Assembly (NCBI GenBank): GCA_007128345.1
Contig: SKXS01000187.1
Span: 1-18,277 of the forward strand
DNA from: Spirochaetia bacterium
GTDB taxonomy: Bacteria > Spirochaetota > Spirochaetia > PWKH01
DNA: 18,277 bases
Reading direction: 5' to 3'
In this document: positions 7,703 through 14,126 of the stretch, one piece after another
How the letters are laid out: each line of letters opens with the position of its first letter
Position numbering within the stretch: the stretch's first letter is position 1
Program-made: the position numbers and the translations under genes
Notes under the pieces: model-generated
Told to the model about the DNA's origin: nothing
What the model saw: the letters and a program-made list of their open reading frames with translations, nothing else
The model's database searches: none

Positions 7703-7757
7703 GCTCACCTCCTCGTACAGGGACAGTCAGTTCCTTCTCTGCTGCCCGCGGGTGAGC
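7703..7757 (-). promoter_or_regulatory. Predicted SD-sequestering hairpin of mgtE
   Basis: Seen on the minus-strand RNA: GCTCACC (7757-7751) is perfectly complementary to GGTGAGC (7709-7703), with a G-U pair adding an eighth base pair (7758/7702). The second arm is the 3' half of the mgtE SD, so pairing would hide the ribosome binding site. The first arm begins 10 nt after the stop codon of the leader ORF, within reach of a ribosome terminating there. The loop is about 41 nt. Whether it forms in vivo is inference. Confidence 0.5.
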
Positions 7758-7767
7758 CCAATCCTCG

Positions 7768-7911
7768 TCAGATTGTCAGTGAGGGATTCGGCACAGAAGG
7801 AAATGACTGCATTGTGTTTTGCTTTTCTTCCAGACGCAAGCCTGGGAAACTACCTGAGCATGGGTCGCATAACAACGGGTCTTCAGAAGCCGGCCTGCTA
7901 GGCTCGCTCAT
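7768..7911 (-). CDS. Putative 47-residue leader peptide upstream of mgtE
   Basis: I do not recognise this protein. A 47-codon ORF begins ATG AGC GAG CCT and has the consensus SD AGGAGG (7923-7918), 6 nt from its ATG; this is as good as any SD in the window. The N-terminus MSEPSRPASEDP alternates acidic residues and prolines. The rest is small and proline-rich (7 more Pro) with two Cys (CDPC, residues 15-18) and no membrane segment. It lies wholly within the mRNA leader, about 46 nt after the predicted transcription start, and its stop is 66 nt before the mgtE ATG. Known precedent: Salmonella MgtL, whose acidic/proline N-terminus makes translation Mg2+-sensitive. Similar control here is inference. 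An in-frame longer reading from upstream lacks an SD and would begin upstream of the predicted transcription start. Confidence 0.55.
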   Translation of the reverse strand: MSEPSRPASEDPLLCDPCSGSFPGLRLEEKQNTMQSFPSVPNPSLTI

Positions 7912-7963
7912 GTCTTTCCTCCTGTGTGTAAAGTACGCAGCGTCCCTACGGAACTGCAAGAAA

Positions 7964-7992
7964 ACTATACTATACCATTGGCAGATATACAA
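7964..7992 (-). promoter_or_regulatory. Promoter of the mgtE leader transcript
   Basis: Seen on the minus strand: TTGTAT (7992-7987), a 17-bp spacer and TATAGT (7969-7964, 5/6). A second overlapping TATAGT (7974-7969) is preceded by TGG, an extended -10. Transcription from about 7957 would give a leader of roughly 255 nt before the mgtE ATG. The stretch 7993-8082, between this promoter and the GNAT gene, shows only a weak GCTT/AAGC stem that could end the upstream transcript; I see nothing else in it. Confidence 0.55.
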
Positions 7993-8082
7993 TAGCATGG
8001 ATAAAAAATCTTACTGCTTTTCATGGACTGGAGTTGGAAAAAGCTGCTTGAACAAAGCGTTTGATCTTTACGGCATATCCGC

Positions 8083-8550
8083 TCATTGCAGAATCAGCTT
8101 CAGCACCTGCTCTCCTTCTTCCTGCTCGAGCGTATCCGTGAATCCATAGGAGATGTAGAAATCATAGGGACTGCTTGAACCCATCACGCAGGATGTGTAC
8201 ATGACCTTACGTTCCTCTTCCCGGAACTTGCTGACAAGCATGTCAAGCACCTGAGTGCCGTACCCCTTGTGCTGGTAAGGCCCGGCTATCATGAAGCGCC
8301 AAAGATATACGCCGGGATACTCATCAGGATCCCAGTCATCAGTGCCTGTATGCACCATGACGAAACCGATGGGCGTCTCTCCCAGACACACTGCTTTGAA
8401 CCAGGCATCAGCACCGGTGAGCAGGCCTTCAGCTATGGAGAAGGCGTTTGGTGCTACGCACTGCTGCTGATCAAGGGTCAATGTTTCGGTCAGTTTGCTC
8501 ACATCCCGCAGGTTTTCCAGGCTGATTTCTTTCAGTGTTATTTCGCTCAT
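8083..8550 (-). CDS. GNAT-family N-acetyltransferase
   Basis: A 155-residue acetyltransferase with the GNAT fold. The acetyl-CoA pyrophosphate-binding motif A is clear in YLWRFMIAGPYQHKGYGTQVL (82-102), with Q93-x-x-G96-x-G98. FYISYGF (131-137) is the usual motif B. The YLWRFMI-xxxYQ-KGYG arrangement resembles the diamine/polyamine acetyltransferase branch (BltD/PaiA-like), so a small-amine substrate is possible but not shown. An in-frame longer start at 8586 lacks an SD; ATG 8550 has CAGGAG 6 nt upstream. A TATACT (8576-8571, minus strand) could be a -10, leaving a very short leader. It lies upstream of mgtE on the same strand, but mgtE has its own promoter. Confidence 0.83.
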   Translation of the reverse strand: MSEITLKEISLENLRDVSKLTETLTLDQQQCVAPNAFSIAEGLLTGADAWFKAVCLGETPIGFVMVHTGTDDWDPDEYPGVYLWRFMIAGPYQHKGYGTQVLDMLVSKFREEERKVMYTSCVMGSSSPYDFYISYGFTDTLEQEEGEQVLKLILQ

Positions 8551-8642
8551 GTGCATCTCCTGATAAGGAAAGTATACACCAAACATTCTGAATCGTAGTA
8601 AAAAATGTGTTCAGATAAAAATATCTGCTGGCATCCGTGTGT

Positions 8643-8686
8643 TTTAACAAAAAATTCATGAAGAAGTAACACAGATATAACACGTC
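8643..8686 (+). promoter_or_regulatory. Pho box: four 11-bp direct repeats upstream of phoB
   Basis: Seen: four 7-mers at exact 11-bp spacing, TTTAACA (8643), ATTCATG (8654), AGTAACA (8665) and TATAACA (8676), each followed by a 4-nt spacer (the first three A-rich). Known: PhoB-type regulators bind tandem 11-bp units made of a 7-bp core plus a 4-bp A/T-rich spacer, and two such units form one Pho box. All four cores fit NNT[AC]A[CT]N. The array ends 8 nt before a candidate -10, TGGTATGGA (8692-8700), replacing the -35 as in PhoB-activated promoters. It implies autoregulation of phoBR. Confidence 0.65.
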
Positions 8687-8811
8687 TGCAGTGGTATGGA
8701 CAGTACAACGGTATTCTCCTGTCCTGGTGAAACGTGGTATGAATGGATCATCCTGAATACAGTGCTTCAATCGTATGTGAATGCATACAGGAGGAGTTCG
8801 CTGGTCGCTTC

Positions 8812-8827
8812 AGTAACGGAGGTTACT
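8812..8827 (+). repeat. Inverted repeat enclosing the phoB ribosome binding site
   Basis: Seen: AGTAAC (8812-8817) and GTTACT (8822-8827) are perfect 6-bp arms around the loop GGAG. The SD GGAGG (8818-8822) lies in and beside the loop, 8 nt before ATG 8831. In RNA this could present or restrict the SD; as DNA it could be a small operator. Another dyad, GTATG-N6-CATAC, lies at 8773-8788. Confidence 0.4.
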
Positions 8828-8830
8828 ACA

Positions 8831-9523
8831 ATGGCGCGAGAGAAGATTCTGGTGGTTGATGATGAAGCTGATATCAGGGAACTGATCGAGTACAACTTGA
8901 TGAAGGAGGGGTACCATGTACTTTCGGCTGCTACGGGTGAAGAGGCGGTAGAGAAAGCACAGGCTGAGAAACCTGATCTGATAGTACTTGATCTGATGCT
9001 TCCGGGAATCGATGGGCTTGATGTGTGCAGGACCCTGTCCGGATATGATATTCCCATTCTTATGGCAACTGCGAAGAATGATGATGCAGATATAATTATC
9101 GGCCTGGAGATGGGAGCAGATGATTACATAACCAAGCCGTTTTCCCCACGGGTGCTCATCGCCCGCATCAGGGCTGTGCTCAGGCGGAGGAAGAAGCATC
9201 AGCAAGCTGTCAAGGATGAAGCGGTCATCTCCCTTCATGGGATTGAGCTTGATACAAAGCGCCACAGCGCTTCGTTCGACGGGACCCTCCTTGATCTCAG
9301 TGCTACAGAATTTGCCATCCTGGAGTTCCTCCTCAGTAATCCCGGATGGGTCTTTTCACGGGGCCAGATTATCGAGGCGGTCAAAGGATCAGATTATCCA
9401 GTCACCGAACGCTCTGTTGATGTGCAGATTCTCGCATTGCGGAGAAAGCTTCAGGACAAGGGTGCATTCATAGAGACAGTCAGGGGAATAGGCTACCGCA
9501 TGATCGACGGGAGGGATGATTGA
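8831..9523 (+). CDS. phoB: PhoB-type DNA-binding response regulator
   Basis: A 230-residue OmpR/PhoB-family response regulator. The receiver domain (about 4-118) has the acidic pair D10/D11, phosphoacceptor D54 in IVLDLMLPG, T80 in MATAKND and K102 in YITKPF. The winged-helix DNA-binding domain (about 132-228) ends with the usual RSVDVQILALRRKL...ETVRGIGYRM block. Phosphorylated by PhoR, it would activate phosphate-starvation genes. A longer in-frame reading from 8696 adds 45 unrelated residues; ATG 8831 gives the normal family length and has GGAGG 8 nt upstream. Its stop overlaps the phoR start by one base. The Pho-box array upstream and the nearby pst operon support naming it phoB rather than another OmpR paralog. 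Confidence 0.9.
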   Translation: MAREKILVVDDEADIRELIEYNLMKEGYHVLSAATGEEAVEKAQAEKPDLIVLDLMLPGIDGLDVCRTLSGYDIPILMATAKNDDADIIIGLEMGADDYITKPFSPRVLIARIRAVLRRRKKHQQAVKDEAVISLHGIELDTKRHSASFDGTLLDLSATEFAILEFLLSNPGWVFSRGQIIEAVKGSDYPVTERSVDVQILALRRKLQDKGAFIETVRGIGYRMIDGRDD

Positions 9524-11280
9524 TGAAGCGTCGGGTAGTTATCCCAGGCCGTCTGCGCAGCATCCTCTACCCGTGGATCTTCCTGTATGTCCTCATCTCG
9601 ATACTGGTCCTTGGCGGTATCACGTTCAATTCGGTGCGGAAACATCTGTATAATCAGAAGATTGATGCGCTCCATGAAACAACTCTCTTAATCCGTAATG
9701 TGCTTGCATCATCAGATTCCGAATCCCTGAAGGAAACAGCAGCATCTCTTGCCGGGGATACATCCTACAGAATTACCGTAATCAATGACCAGGGGATGGT
9801 GATCAGCGATTCCCTCTTGAATCCGGCAGCTATGGGAAACCACGCTGACCGTGAAGAGATTGCACAGGCACTTCGGGGCGAGCCTCATGTCTCTATGCGG
9901 TTCAGCGAAACCCTCGGGTACGATATGATCTACTATGCGGTTCCCGTAACGTTATCAGCCGGATCCATGGTGCTCAGGACATCGCTGCCGGCTGCTGAGC
10001 TTAAGGAATCGCTTAGGGATGTATACATTGCCTTCAGCATCGGCGGAATCGTATTCTTAGCTGTTGCCCTGGGAATCACCTTTCTGCTTATATCCTATAT
10101 CGAGCGGCCGATGGCAGTGCTGGCTAAGCAGTCAGCCCGGCTGGCCAAGCTCGATTTCTCTGAACGAATCACTCCGCATTCATCCATACGAGAAGTACAG
10201 ATTGTAGCGAATTCGCTTCAGTCCATGGCGAATGAACTCAAAGACCAGCTTGTTTCTATCAGCCACCAGCGTGATGAGCTGCAGGCGGTGCTGGACAGCA
10301 TGAGCGAAGCGGTTATAGTCATAGATGAGCAGATGACCATCATTGAGGCTAATCCGTCAGCTAATCAGTACTTTACCCCTCCCGGCGGTCAGCTTGCCGG
10401 CCTGCCTCTCACTGCCGTGGTGAAGCACGCTACTCTCCATGACCTCATCAGTGAAACCATGCAGGACAGCGGCAGGAGGAGTGCAACTATTACCGTGCGG
10501 AACTCGTCCTACCATGTGAACGTAACCACTGTTCGTGCTGCAGCAGAGAATACCCAGGTAATGCTGGTGTTCAATGACATTACCGCCCTCATGCACCTTG
10601 AGCGGATCCGGAAGGACTTTGTGGCCAATGTGTCCCATGAACTTAAGACACCCATTACCTCCATCCAGGGGTTCTCAGAAACCTTGCTTGACGGGGCACT
10701 GGATAACTCACATCTTGCCCGGAGGTTTGTAAAGATTATCAATCGGCAGACTGAACGGCTCCAGTCAATCATTGATGATCTGCTCATCCTGTCTGAACTG
10801 GAGCAGAAACAGTCCAGGGAGCACTTCAACTCCCGCGTGCTTGTTGAGCCTGTTATTCATGATTCTTTACTTATATGCAGGGAGAAGAGCCAGCAGCTGG
10901 ATCGTGATATCCGCGTAACCTGCGATCCAGCCCTTGCGGTCAAAGGCAATACCCACCTGATTGAGCAGGCGTTCATCAACCTCATCGACAACGCCATGAA
11001 GTACAGCGACAGCACGAGCCCCATAACGATAGCCTGCACCAGTGATGAGCATGGGACTGCAATATCGGTGAGCGACCAGGGATACGGCATCCCCAAAAAG
11101 GACTTGAACCGGATATTCGAGCGGTTCTATCGAGTTGAGAAGGCGCGCAGCAGAGAAAAAGGGGGAACCGGGCTCGGGCTCTCCATTGTCAAGCACATCA
11201 TGCTTCAGCACCAGGGAAGCGTTGATGTAGTGAGCAGAGAAGGAGAAGGGGCAACTTTCATTCTCCGCTTTCCAGCCTGA
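9523..11280 (+). CDS. phoR: PhoR-type sensor histidine kinase
   Basis: A 585-residue membrane sensor kinase and partner of the preceding regulator. Domains in order: TM1 (about 15-35); an extracytoplasmic sensor region (about 36-165); TM2 (about 168-192); HAMP (about 193-245); PAS (about 252-355); HisKA with phosphoacceptor H372 in VSHELKTPITS; and HATPase with N-box NLIDNAMKYS (486-495), G1 DQGYGIP (518-524), the FERFYRVEKARS F-box and G2 GGTGLGLSIV (547-556). The ATG overlaps the phoB stop (TGATG), with GGGAGG upstream; a TTG one codon earlier is less likely. The large extracytoplasmic domain differs from the minimal E. coli PhoR and resembles the Gram-positive/spirochaete type. No terminator is visible after the gene; 11281-11366 holds nothing I recognise. 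Confidence 0.9.
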   Translation: MKRRVVIPGRLRSILYPWIFLYVLISILVLGGITFNSVRKHLYNQKIDALHETTLLIRNVLASSDSESLKETAASLAGDTSYRITVINDQGMVISDSLLNPAAMGNHADREEIAQALRGEPHVSMRFSETLGYDMIYYAVPVTLSAGSMVLRTSLPAAELKESLRDVYIAFSIGGIVFLAVALGITFLLISYIERPMAVLAKQSARLAKLDFSERITPHSSIREVQIVANSLQSMANELKDQLVSISHQRDELQAVLDSMSEAVIVIDEQMTIIEANPSANQYFTPPGGQLAGLPLTAVVKHATLHDLISETMQDSGRRSATITVRNSSYHVNVTTVRAAAENTQVMLVFNDITALMHLERIRKDFVANVSHELKTPITSIQGFSETLLDGALDNSHLARRFVKIINRQTERLQSIIDDLLILSELEQKQSREHFNSRVLVEPVIHDSLLICREKSQQLDRDIRVTCDPALAVKGNTHLIEQAFINLIDNAMKYSDSTSPITIACTSDEHGTAISVSDQGYGIPKKDLNRIFERFYRVEKARSREKGGTGLGLSIVKHIMLQHQGSVDVVSREGEGATFILRFPA

Positions 11281-11366
11281 ATCGAATCAGAATCAGTGAA
11301 ATTATCGGTATGCTGCCCCTAGCTCCTGCGTTATGTGCTGCTAATCAAGTAGTTTTCAGCTGTCTC

Positions 11367-12761
11367 CTACCATTTACCTGTTCTTCTCACCTCAGGTTTC
11401 GGATATCCCTCCAGCGTCTGCAGGGTTGCGTCAATCTCACTCTGGGGCAGTTCGTAGTCTGCAAGTTCGCCGCCGAAGTATGCTTCATAGCCCTTCAGGT
11501 CCATAAGTCCATGACCGCTTAAGTTAAAAACGATGACGGTCTCCTTTCCCGCTTCTTTTGCCTTGTTAGCCTCCTGGATAGCGGCAGCTACCGCGTGGCT
11601 TGTCTCCGGGGCAACGATGATGCCCTCAGTTCTCGCAAAGGTTACGGCTGCGCTGTAGCATTCCAATTGATGAATTGACCGGGGATTCACCAAACCCTCT
11701 ACGATTGCCTGGGAAATCAGGGGGGCTATGCCATGGTAGCGCAGTCCGCCTGCATGTATGGGAGGCGGAACGAAGGTATGGCCCAGGGTATGCATAGGAA
11801 GCAGGGGGGTCATCCCTGAAAAGTCCCCGAGATCATAGGAATAGGGACCTTTGGTCATGGTCGGGCATGATGCGGGTTCAACAGGAATGATGTCTATGGA
11901 AGCTCCATGGATTTTGTCATAGACGAAGGGGAACGCCAGTCCCGCAAAATTGCTTCCTCCGCCTGCACAGCCGATGATCACATCAGGCATGCGTTCTCCC
12001 GCTTTCTTGAGCTGCTTTTTTGTCTCCAGCCCGATGATCGTCTGGTGCATCATTACATGGTTCAGCACGCTTCCCAGAGAATACTTGGTGCTGCCCGTTG
12101 TATCGGCTACAGCAGTTTCCACAGCTTCGCTGATGGCAATGCCGAGGCTCCCTGGAGTGTCGGGATACCGCTCGAGCACATCACGGCCCGTCTTCGTTTC
12201 CATGCTGGGGCTGGCGACGCACTCAGCTCCCCATGTCTGCATCATGACTTTCCTGAAGGGTTTCTGGTCGTAGCTGATGCGTACCATATACACCTTGCAC
12301 TCAAGTCCTACATGGGCACAGGCAAATGCCAGGGCGCTGCCCCACTGTCCCGCACCGGTTTCAGTGGTGAGCTTCTTCACCCCAGCCTGCTTATTGTACC
12401 AGGCCTGGGCAATGGCGGTATTCGGTTTATGGCTTCCTGGAGGGGAAACACTCTCATTTTTGTAGTAGATTTTTGCCGGCGTTCCGAGGTACTCCTCCAA
12501 AGCAAACGCCCTATGAAGCGGAGAGGGCCTGTATGTAGCCAGGATATCCAGGATACCTTCAGGGATGTCTATCCACCGCTCTTTACTTACCTCCTGCTCG
12601 ATCAGGCTCATGGGAAAGATCGGGGTAAGCATCTCAGGGGAAACCGGATTGCCGTCGGGTCCCAGCGGCGGTTGCAGAGGGCTGGGGAGGTCTGCATTCA
12701 GATTGTACCATTGTTTGGGAAATTCACTTGGCTCCAGTAGAATTTGCATTGATCGTGCCAT
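11367..12761 (-). CDS. trpB: Tryptophan synthase beta chain, TrpB2 type
   Basis: A 464-residue PLP enzyme of fold type II that condenses indole with serine to make tryptophan. It belongs to the longer TrpB2 class, judged by the N-terminal extension, RPSPLHRAFALEEYLGTPAKIYYKNE and length. The PLP lysine is K112 in SPPGSHKPNTA. ETGAGQWGSALAFAC (134-148) and the phosphate loop CAGGGSNFAGL (265-275) are intact. TrpB2 enzymes often work without a dedicated TrpA, and no trpA is present here, so indole salvage is a plausible role (inference). It lies alone between phoBR and pst, reading toward phoR. The start has AAAGGAG (12772-12766). A consensus promoter and a 20-bp palindrome precede it. Confidence 0.92.
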   Translation of the reverse strand: MARSMQILLEPSEFPKQWYNLNADLPSPLQPPLGPDGNPVSPEMLTPIFPMSLIEQEVSKERWIDIPEGILDILATYRPSPLHRAFALEEYLGTPAKIYYKNESVSPPGSHKPNTAIAQAWYNKQAGVKKLTTETGAGQWGSALAFACAHVGLECKVYMVRISYDQKPFRKVMMQTWGAECVASPSMETKTGRDVLERYPDTPGSLGIAISEAVETAVADTTGSTKYSLGSVLNHVMMHQTIIGLETKKQLKKAGERMPDVIIGCAGGGSNFAGLAFPFVYDKIHGASIDIIPVEPASCPTMTKGPYSYDLGDFSGMTPLLPMHTLGHTFVPPPIHAGGLRYHGIAPLISQAIVEGLVNPRSIHQLECYSAAVTFARTEGIIVAPETSHAVAAAIQEANKAKEAGKETVIVFNLSGHGLMDLKGYEAYFGGELADYELPQSEIDATLQTLEGYPKPEVRRTGKW

Positions 12762-12772
12762 ACATACTCCTT

Positions 12773-12792
12773 TGTTTCTATATATAGAAACA
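12773..12792. promoter_or_regulatory. 20-bp perfect palindrome at the trpB2 transcription start
   Basis: Seen: TGTTTCTATATATAGAAACA is perfectly self-complementary over 20 bp. It lies between the trpB2 -10 box and its SD, so it would cover the transcription start and leader, a classic repressor position. In RNA it could also fold into an A/U-rich hairpin next to the SD. It does not match the E. coli TrpR or TyrR site patterns as I know them; the regulator is unknown. Confidence 0.55.
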
Positions 12793-12821
12793 TTTGTACC
12801 GCAGTTCTCCTAGTATGTCAA
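12793..12821 (-). promoter_or_regulatory. Promoter of trpB2
   Basis: Seen on the minus strand: TTGACA (12821-12816, perfect), a 17-bp spacer and TACAAA (12798-12793, 4/6). The start of transcription would lie about 12786, inside the palindrome. This promoter diverges from the pstS promoter about 50 bp away. Confidence 0.65.
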
Positions 12822-12872
12822 GTTCTCTCAGAGACTTTTATGCATCATTTGCAATGATAGACTCCGCTGCCA

Positions 12873-12927
12873 ATTAACCTAAATTTCACCAACGGCTCAT
12901 ACATCCGTAACGAAACGGGAGTATACA
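12873..12927 (+). promoter_or_regulatory. Pho box array and -10 of the pst operon
   Basis: Seen: four 7-mers at exact 11-bp spacing, ATTAACC (12873), TTTCACC (12884), GCTCATA (12895) and CGTAACG (12906). A candidate -10, TATACA (12922-12927), lies 9 nt after the last core. All four cores fit the same NNT[AC]A[CT]N pattern as the phoB array. There is no -35 box at the expected place; the repeats occupy it, as in PhoB-activated promoters. This ties pst expression to PhoB. Confidence 0.65.
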
Positions 12928-12958
12928 TAGGACAACAGTAAGCTTAAGGAGGATAAGA

Positions 12959-14065
12959 ATGAAACGATGTGGTTTTATTTTGCTGATTATGTTTGCAGTG
13001 ATGCTCTCTCCGGCAGCCGCAGGGAGACGGACTGGTGAGTCAGTCCTGTCCGTTGAGCTCACCGGTGCCGGTGCATCCTTTCCCGCTCCCCTGATAACAA
13101 CCATGGCTGACGAGTACCGTGAGGTTACGGGAGGCAGGGTGACGGTGAACTACCAGTCCATCGGCTCCGGGGGCGGCATCCGGCAGTTCAAGGAGCAGAC
13201 CATTATGTTCGGTGCAACTGAAGCCTACCTCTCTGATGCTGACATTGTTGAGATACAGACGAGGACCGGCGGGACCGCATACACTATGGTGATTACTCTG
13301 GGGAGCGTTGCCCCCGCGTACCATGTTCCCGGAGTTCCCAGCGGCATTACCTTTACCGGCGAGCTGTTGGCTGACATGTTCCTTGGAAGGATTACCAACT
13401 GGAACGATCCCCGCCTTAAGGCAGTCAACCCCGGGATCACGTTTCCCAATCTCCCTGTGCAAATAGCGCACCGATCGGACGGTTCGGGAACTACAAATGT
13501 ATGGACTGATTACCTGTCCAAGATTTCCGCTGAATGGAGAGGCCGCATAGGGTTCGGCACCAGCGTCAACTGGCCGATAGGGATCGGGGCAAACGGGAAT
13601 GAAGGTGTTGCAGGAGTGATTATGAGCAGCCCGGGATCCCTGGGATACCTGAGCCTGGTCTACGCAACCCTCAATGACATACCCTACGGGGCGGTCATCA
13701 ATGCTTCGGGGAATGCCATCCTTCCTGATCTTGCTTCAACTACCGCAGCAGCGGACATGAACCTGCCTGAAGACACGCGGGTATCTATTACCGATACTGA
13801 GTCACCGAATGGGTTCCCGGTATCAAGTTTTGCCTGGATCATGATCTATGAGCACCTTGACCAGAACCGGGCTATCAGCACGAGAAGCGAAGCTGAAGAG
13901 CTCATCCGATTCCTCTACTGGTGCATCACCGACGGACAGAAGCTGAGCGAGCCCCTTGATTTTGCTCCGCTTCCGGATGCAGCGGTCTCGCGGGCTGCCG
14001 CAATGCTGAGGTCCCTCACCTGGAAGGGAGAGATCATCGGATCTTCTGTTATTGATTCGATGTAA
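12959..14065 (+). CDS. pstS: Phosphate ABC transporter substrate-binding protein PstS
   Basis: A 368-residue exported phosphate-binding protein. The signal peptide is residues 1 to about 21: MKRC, a hydrophobic core FILLIMFAVML, then a probable SPI cut near AAAG; no lipobox. Ligand-binding segments are recognisable: TGAGASFPAP (35-44), YQSIGSGGGIRQF (65-77), FGATEAYLSD (84-93) and HRSDGSGTTNVWTDYL. Odd point: the family's usual ASD or ATD at the phosphate-contacting loop reads ATE, so the carboxylate that accepts a hydrogen bond from phosphate would be Glu instead of Asp. The start has AAGGAGG with a 6-nt gap. It is first in pstSCAB under a Pho-box promoter, with a stem-loop after it. The family delivers phosphate to PstC/PstA in the cell envelope. 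Confidence 0.93.
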   Translation: MKRCGFILLIMFAVMLSPAAAGRRTGESVLSVELTGAGASFPAPLITTMADEYREVTGGRVTVNYQSIGSGGGIRQFKEQTIMFGATEAYLSDADIVEIQTRTGGTAYTMVITLGSVAPAYHVPGVPSGITFTGELLADMFLGRITNWNDPRLKAVNPGITFPNLPVQIAHRSDGSGTTNVWTDYLSKISAEWRGRIGFGTSVNWPIGIGANGNEGVAGVIMSSPGSLGYLSLVYATLNDIPYGAVINASGNAILPDLASTTAAADMNLPEDTRVSITDTESPNGFPVSSFAWIMIYEHLDQNRAISTRSEAEELIRFLYWCITDGQKLSEPLDFAPLPDAAVSRAAAMLRSLTWKGEIIGSSVIDSM

Positions 14066-14075
14066 CACATAGAGG

Positions 14076-14102
14076 TGTCCGGGGGATTACTTCCCCCGGG
14101 CA
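14076..14102 (+). repeat. Strong stem-loop between pstS and pstC
   Basis: Seen: GGGGGA (14081-14086) pairs with TCCCCC (14092-14097). The pairing extends outward through CC/GG, one G-U and two more pairs to give an 11-bp stem with a 5-nt loop. No U-run follows, so it is unlikely to be a full terminator. Such hairpins after a binding-protein gene commonly protect its mRNA from 3' exonucleases and raise its level over the permease genes; that role here is inferred. Confidence 0.55.
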
Positions 14103-14126
14103 TGCTGATGCACACAAGGAGCGCCC

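Noticed and set aside
7702..7957. M-box (ykoK) Mg2+ riboswitch in the mgtE leader
   Set aside because: I could not recognise the conserved M-box segments by eye. A covariance-model scan (Rfam ykoK) would settle it; a hit would weaken the leader-peptide idea.
7442..8149. A 235-codon plus-strand frame crossing the mgtE 5' end and its leader
   Set aside because: It runs through mgtE, the promoter and the leader ORF in antisense, with no SD and no family resemblance.
8801..8830. CTG codon at 8801 after AGGAGG (8789-8794) as an upstream start for phoB
   Set aside because: It would add ten residues not typical of the family, and ATG 8831 has its own SD at normal spacing.
11281..11366. Bidirectional terminator between phoR and trpB2
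   Set aside because: I found no stem of useful length followed by a U-run on either strand; only short GCTGC repeats are present.
11907..12740. A 277-codon open frame antisense to the TrpB2 gene
   Set aside because: TrpB2 is complete with its PLP motifs on the other strand; this frame has no SD and no recognisable domain.
12762..12830. T-box or TrpR operator upstream of trpB2
   Set aside because: The leader is too short for a T-box, and the palindrome does not match the TrpR or TyrR patterns I know.
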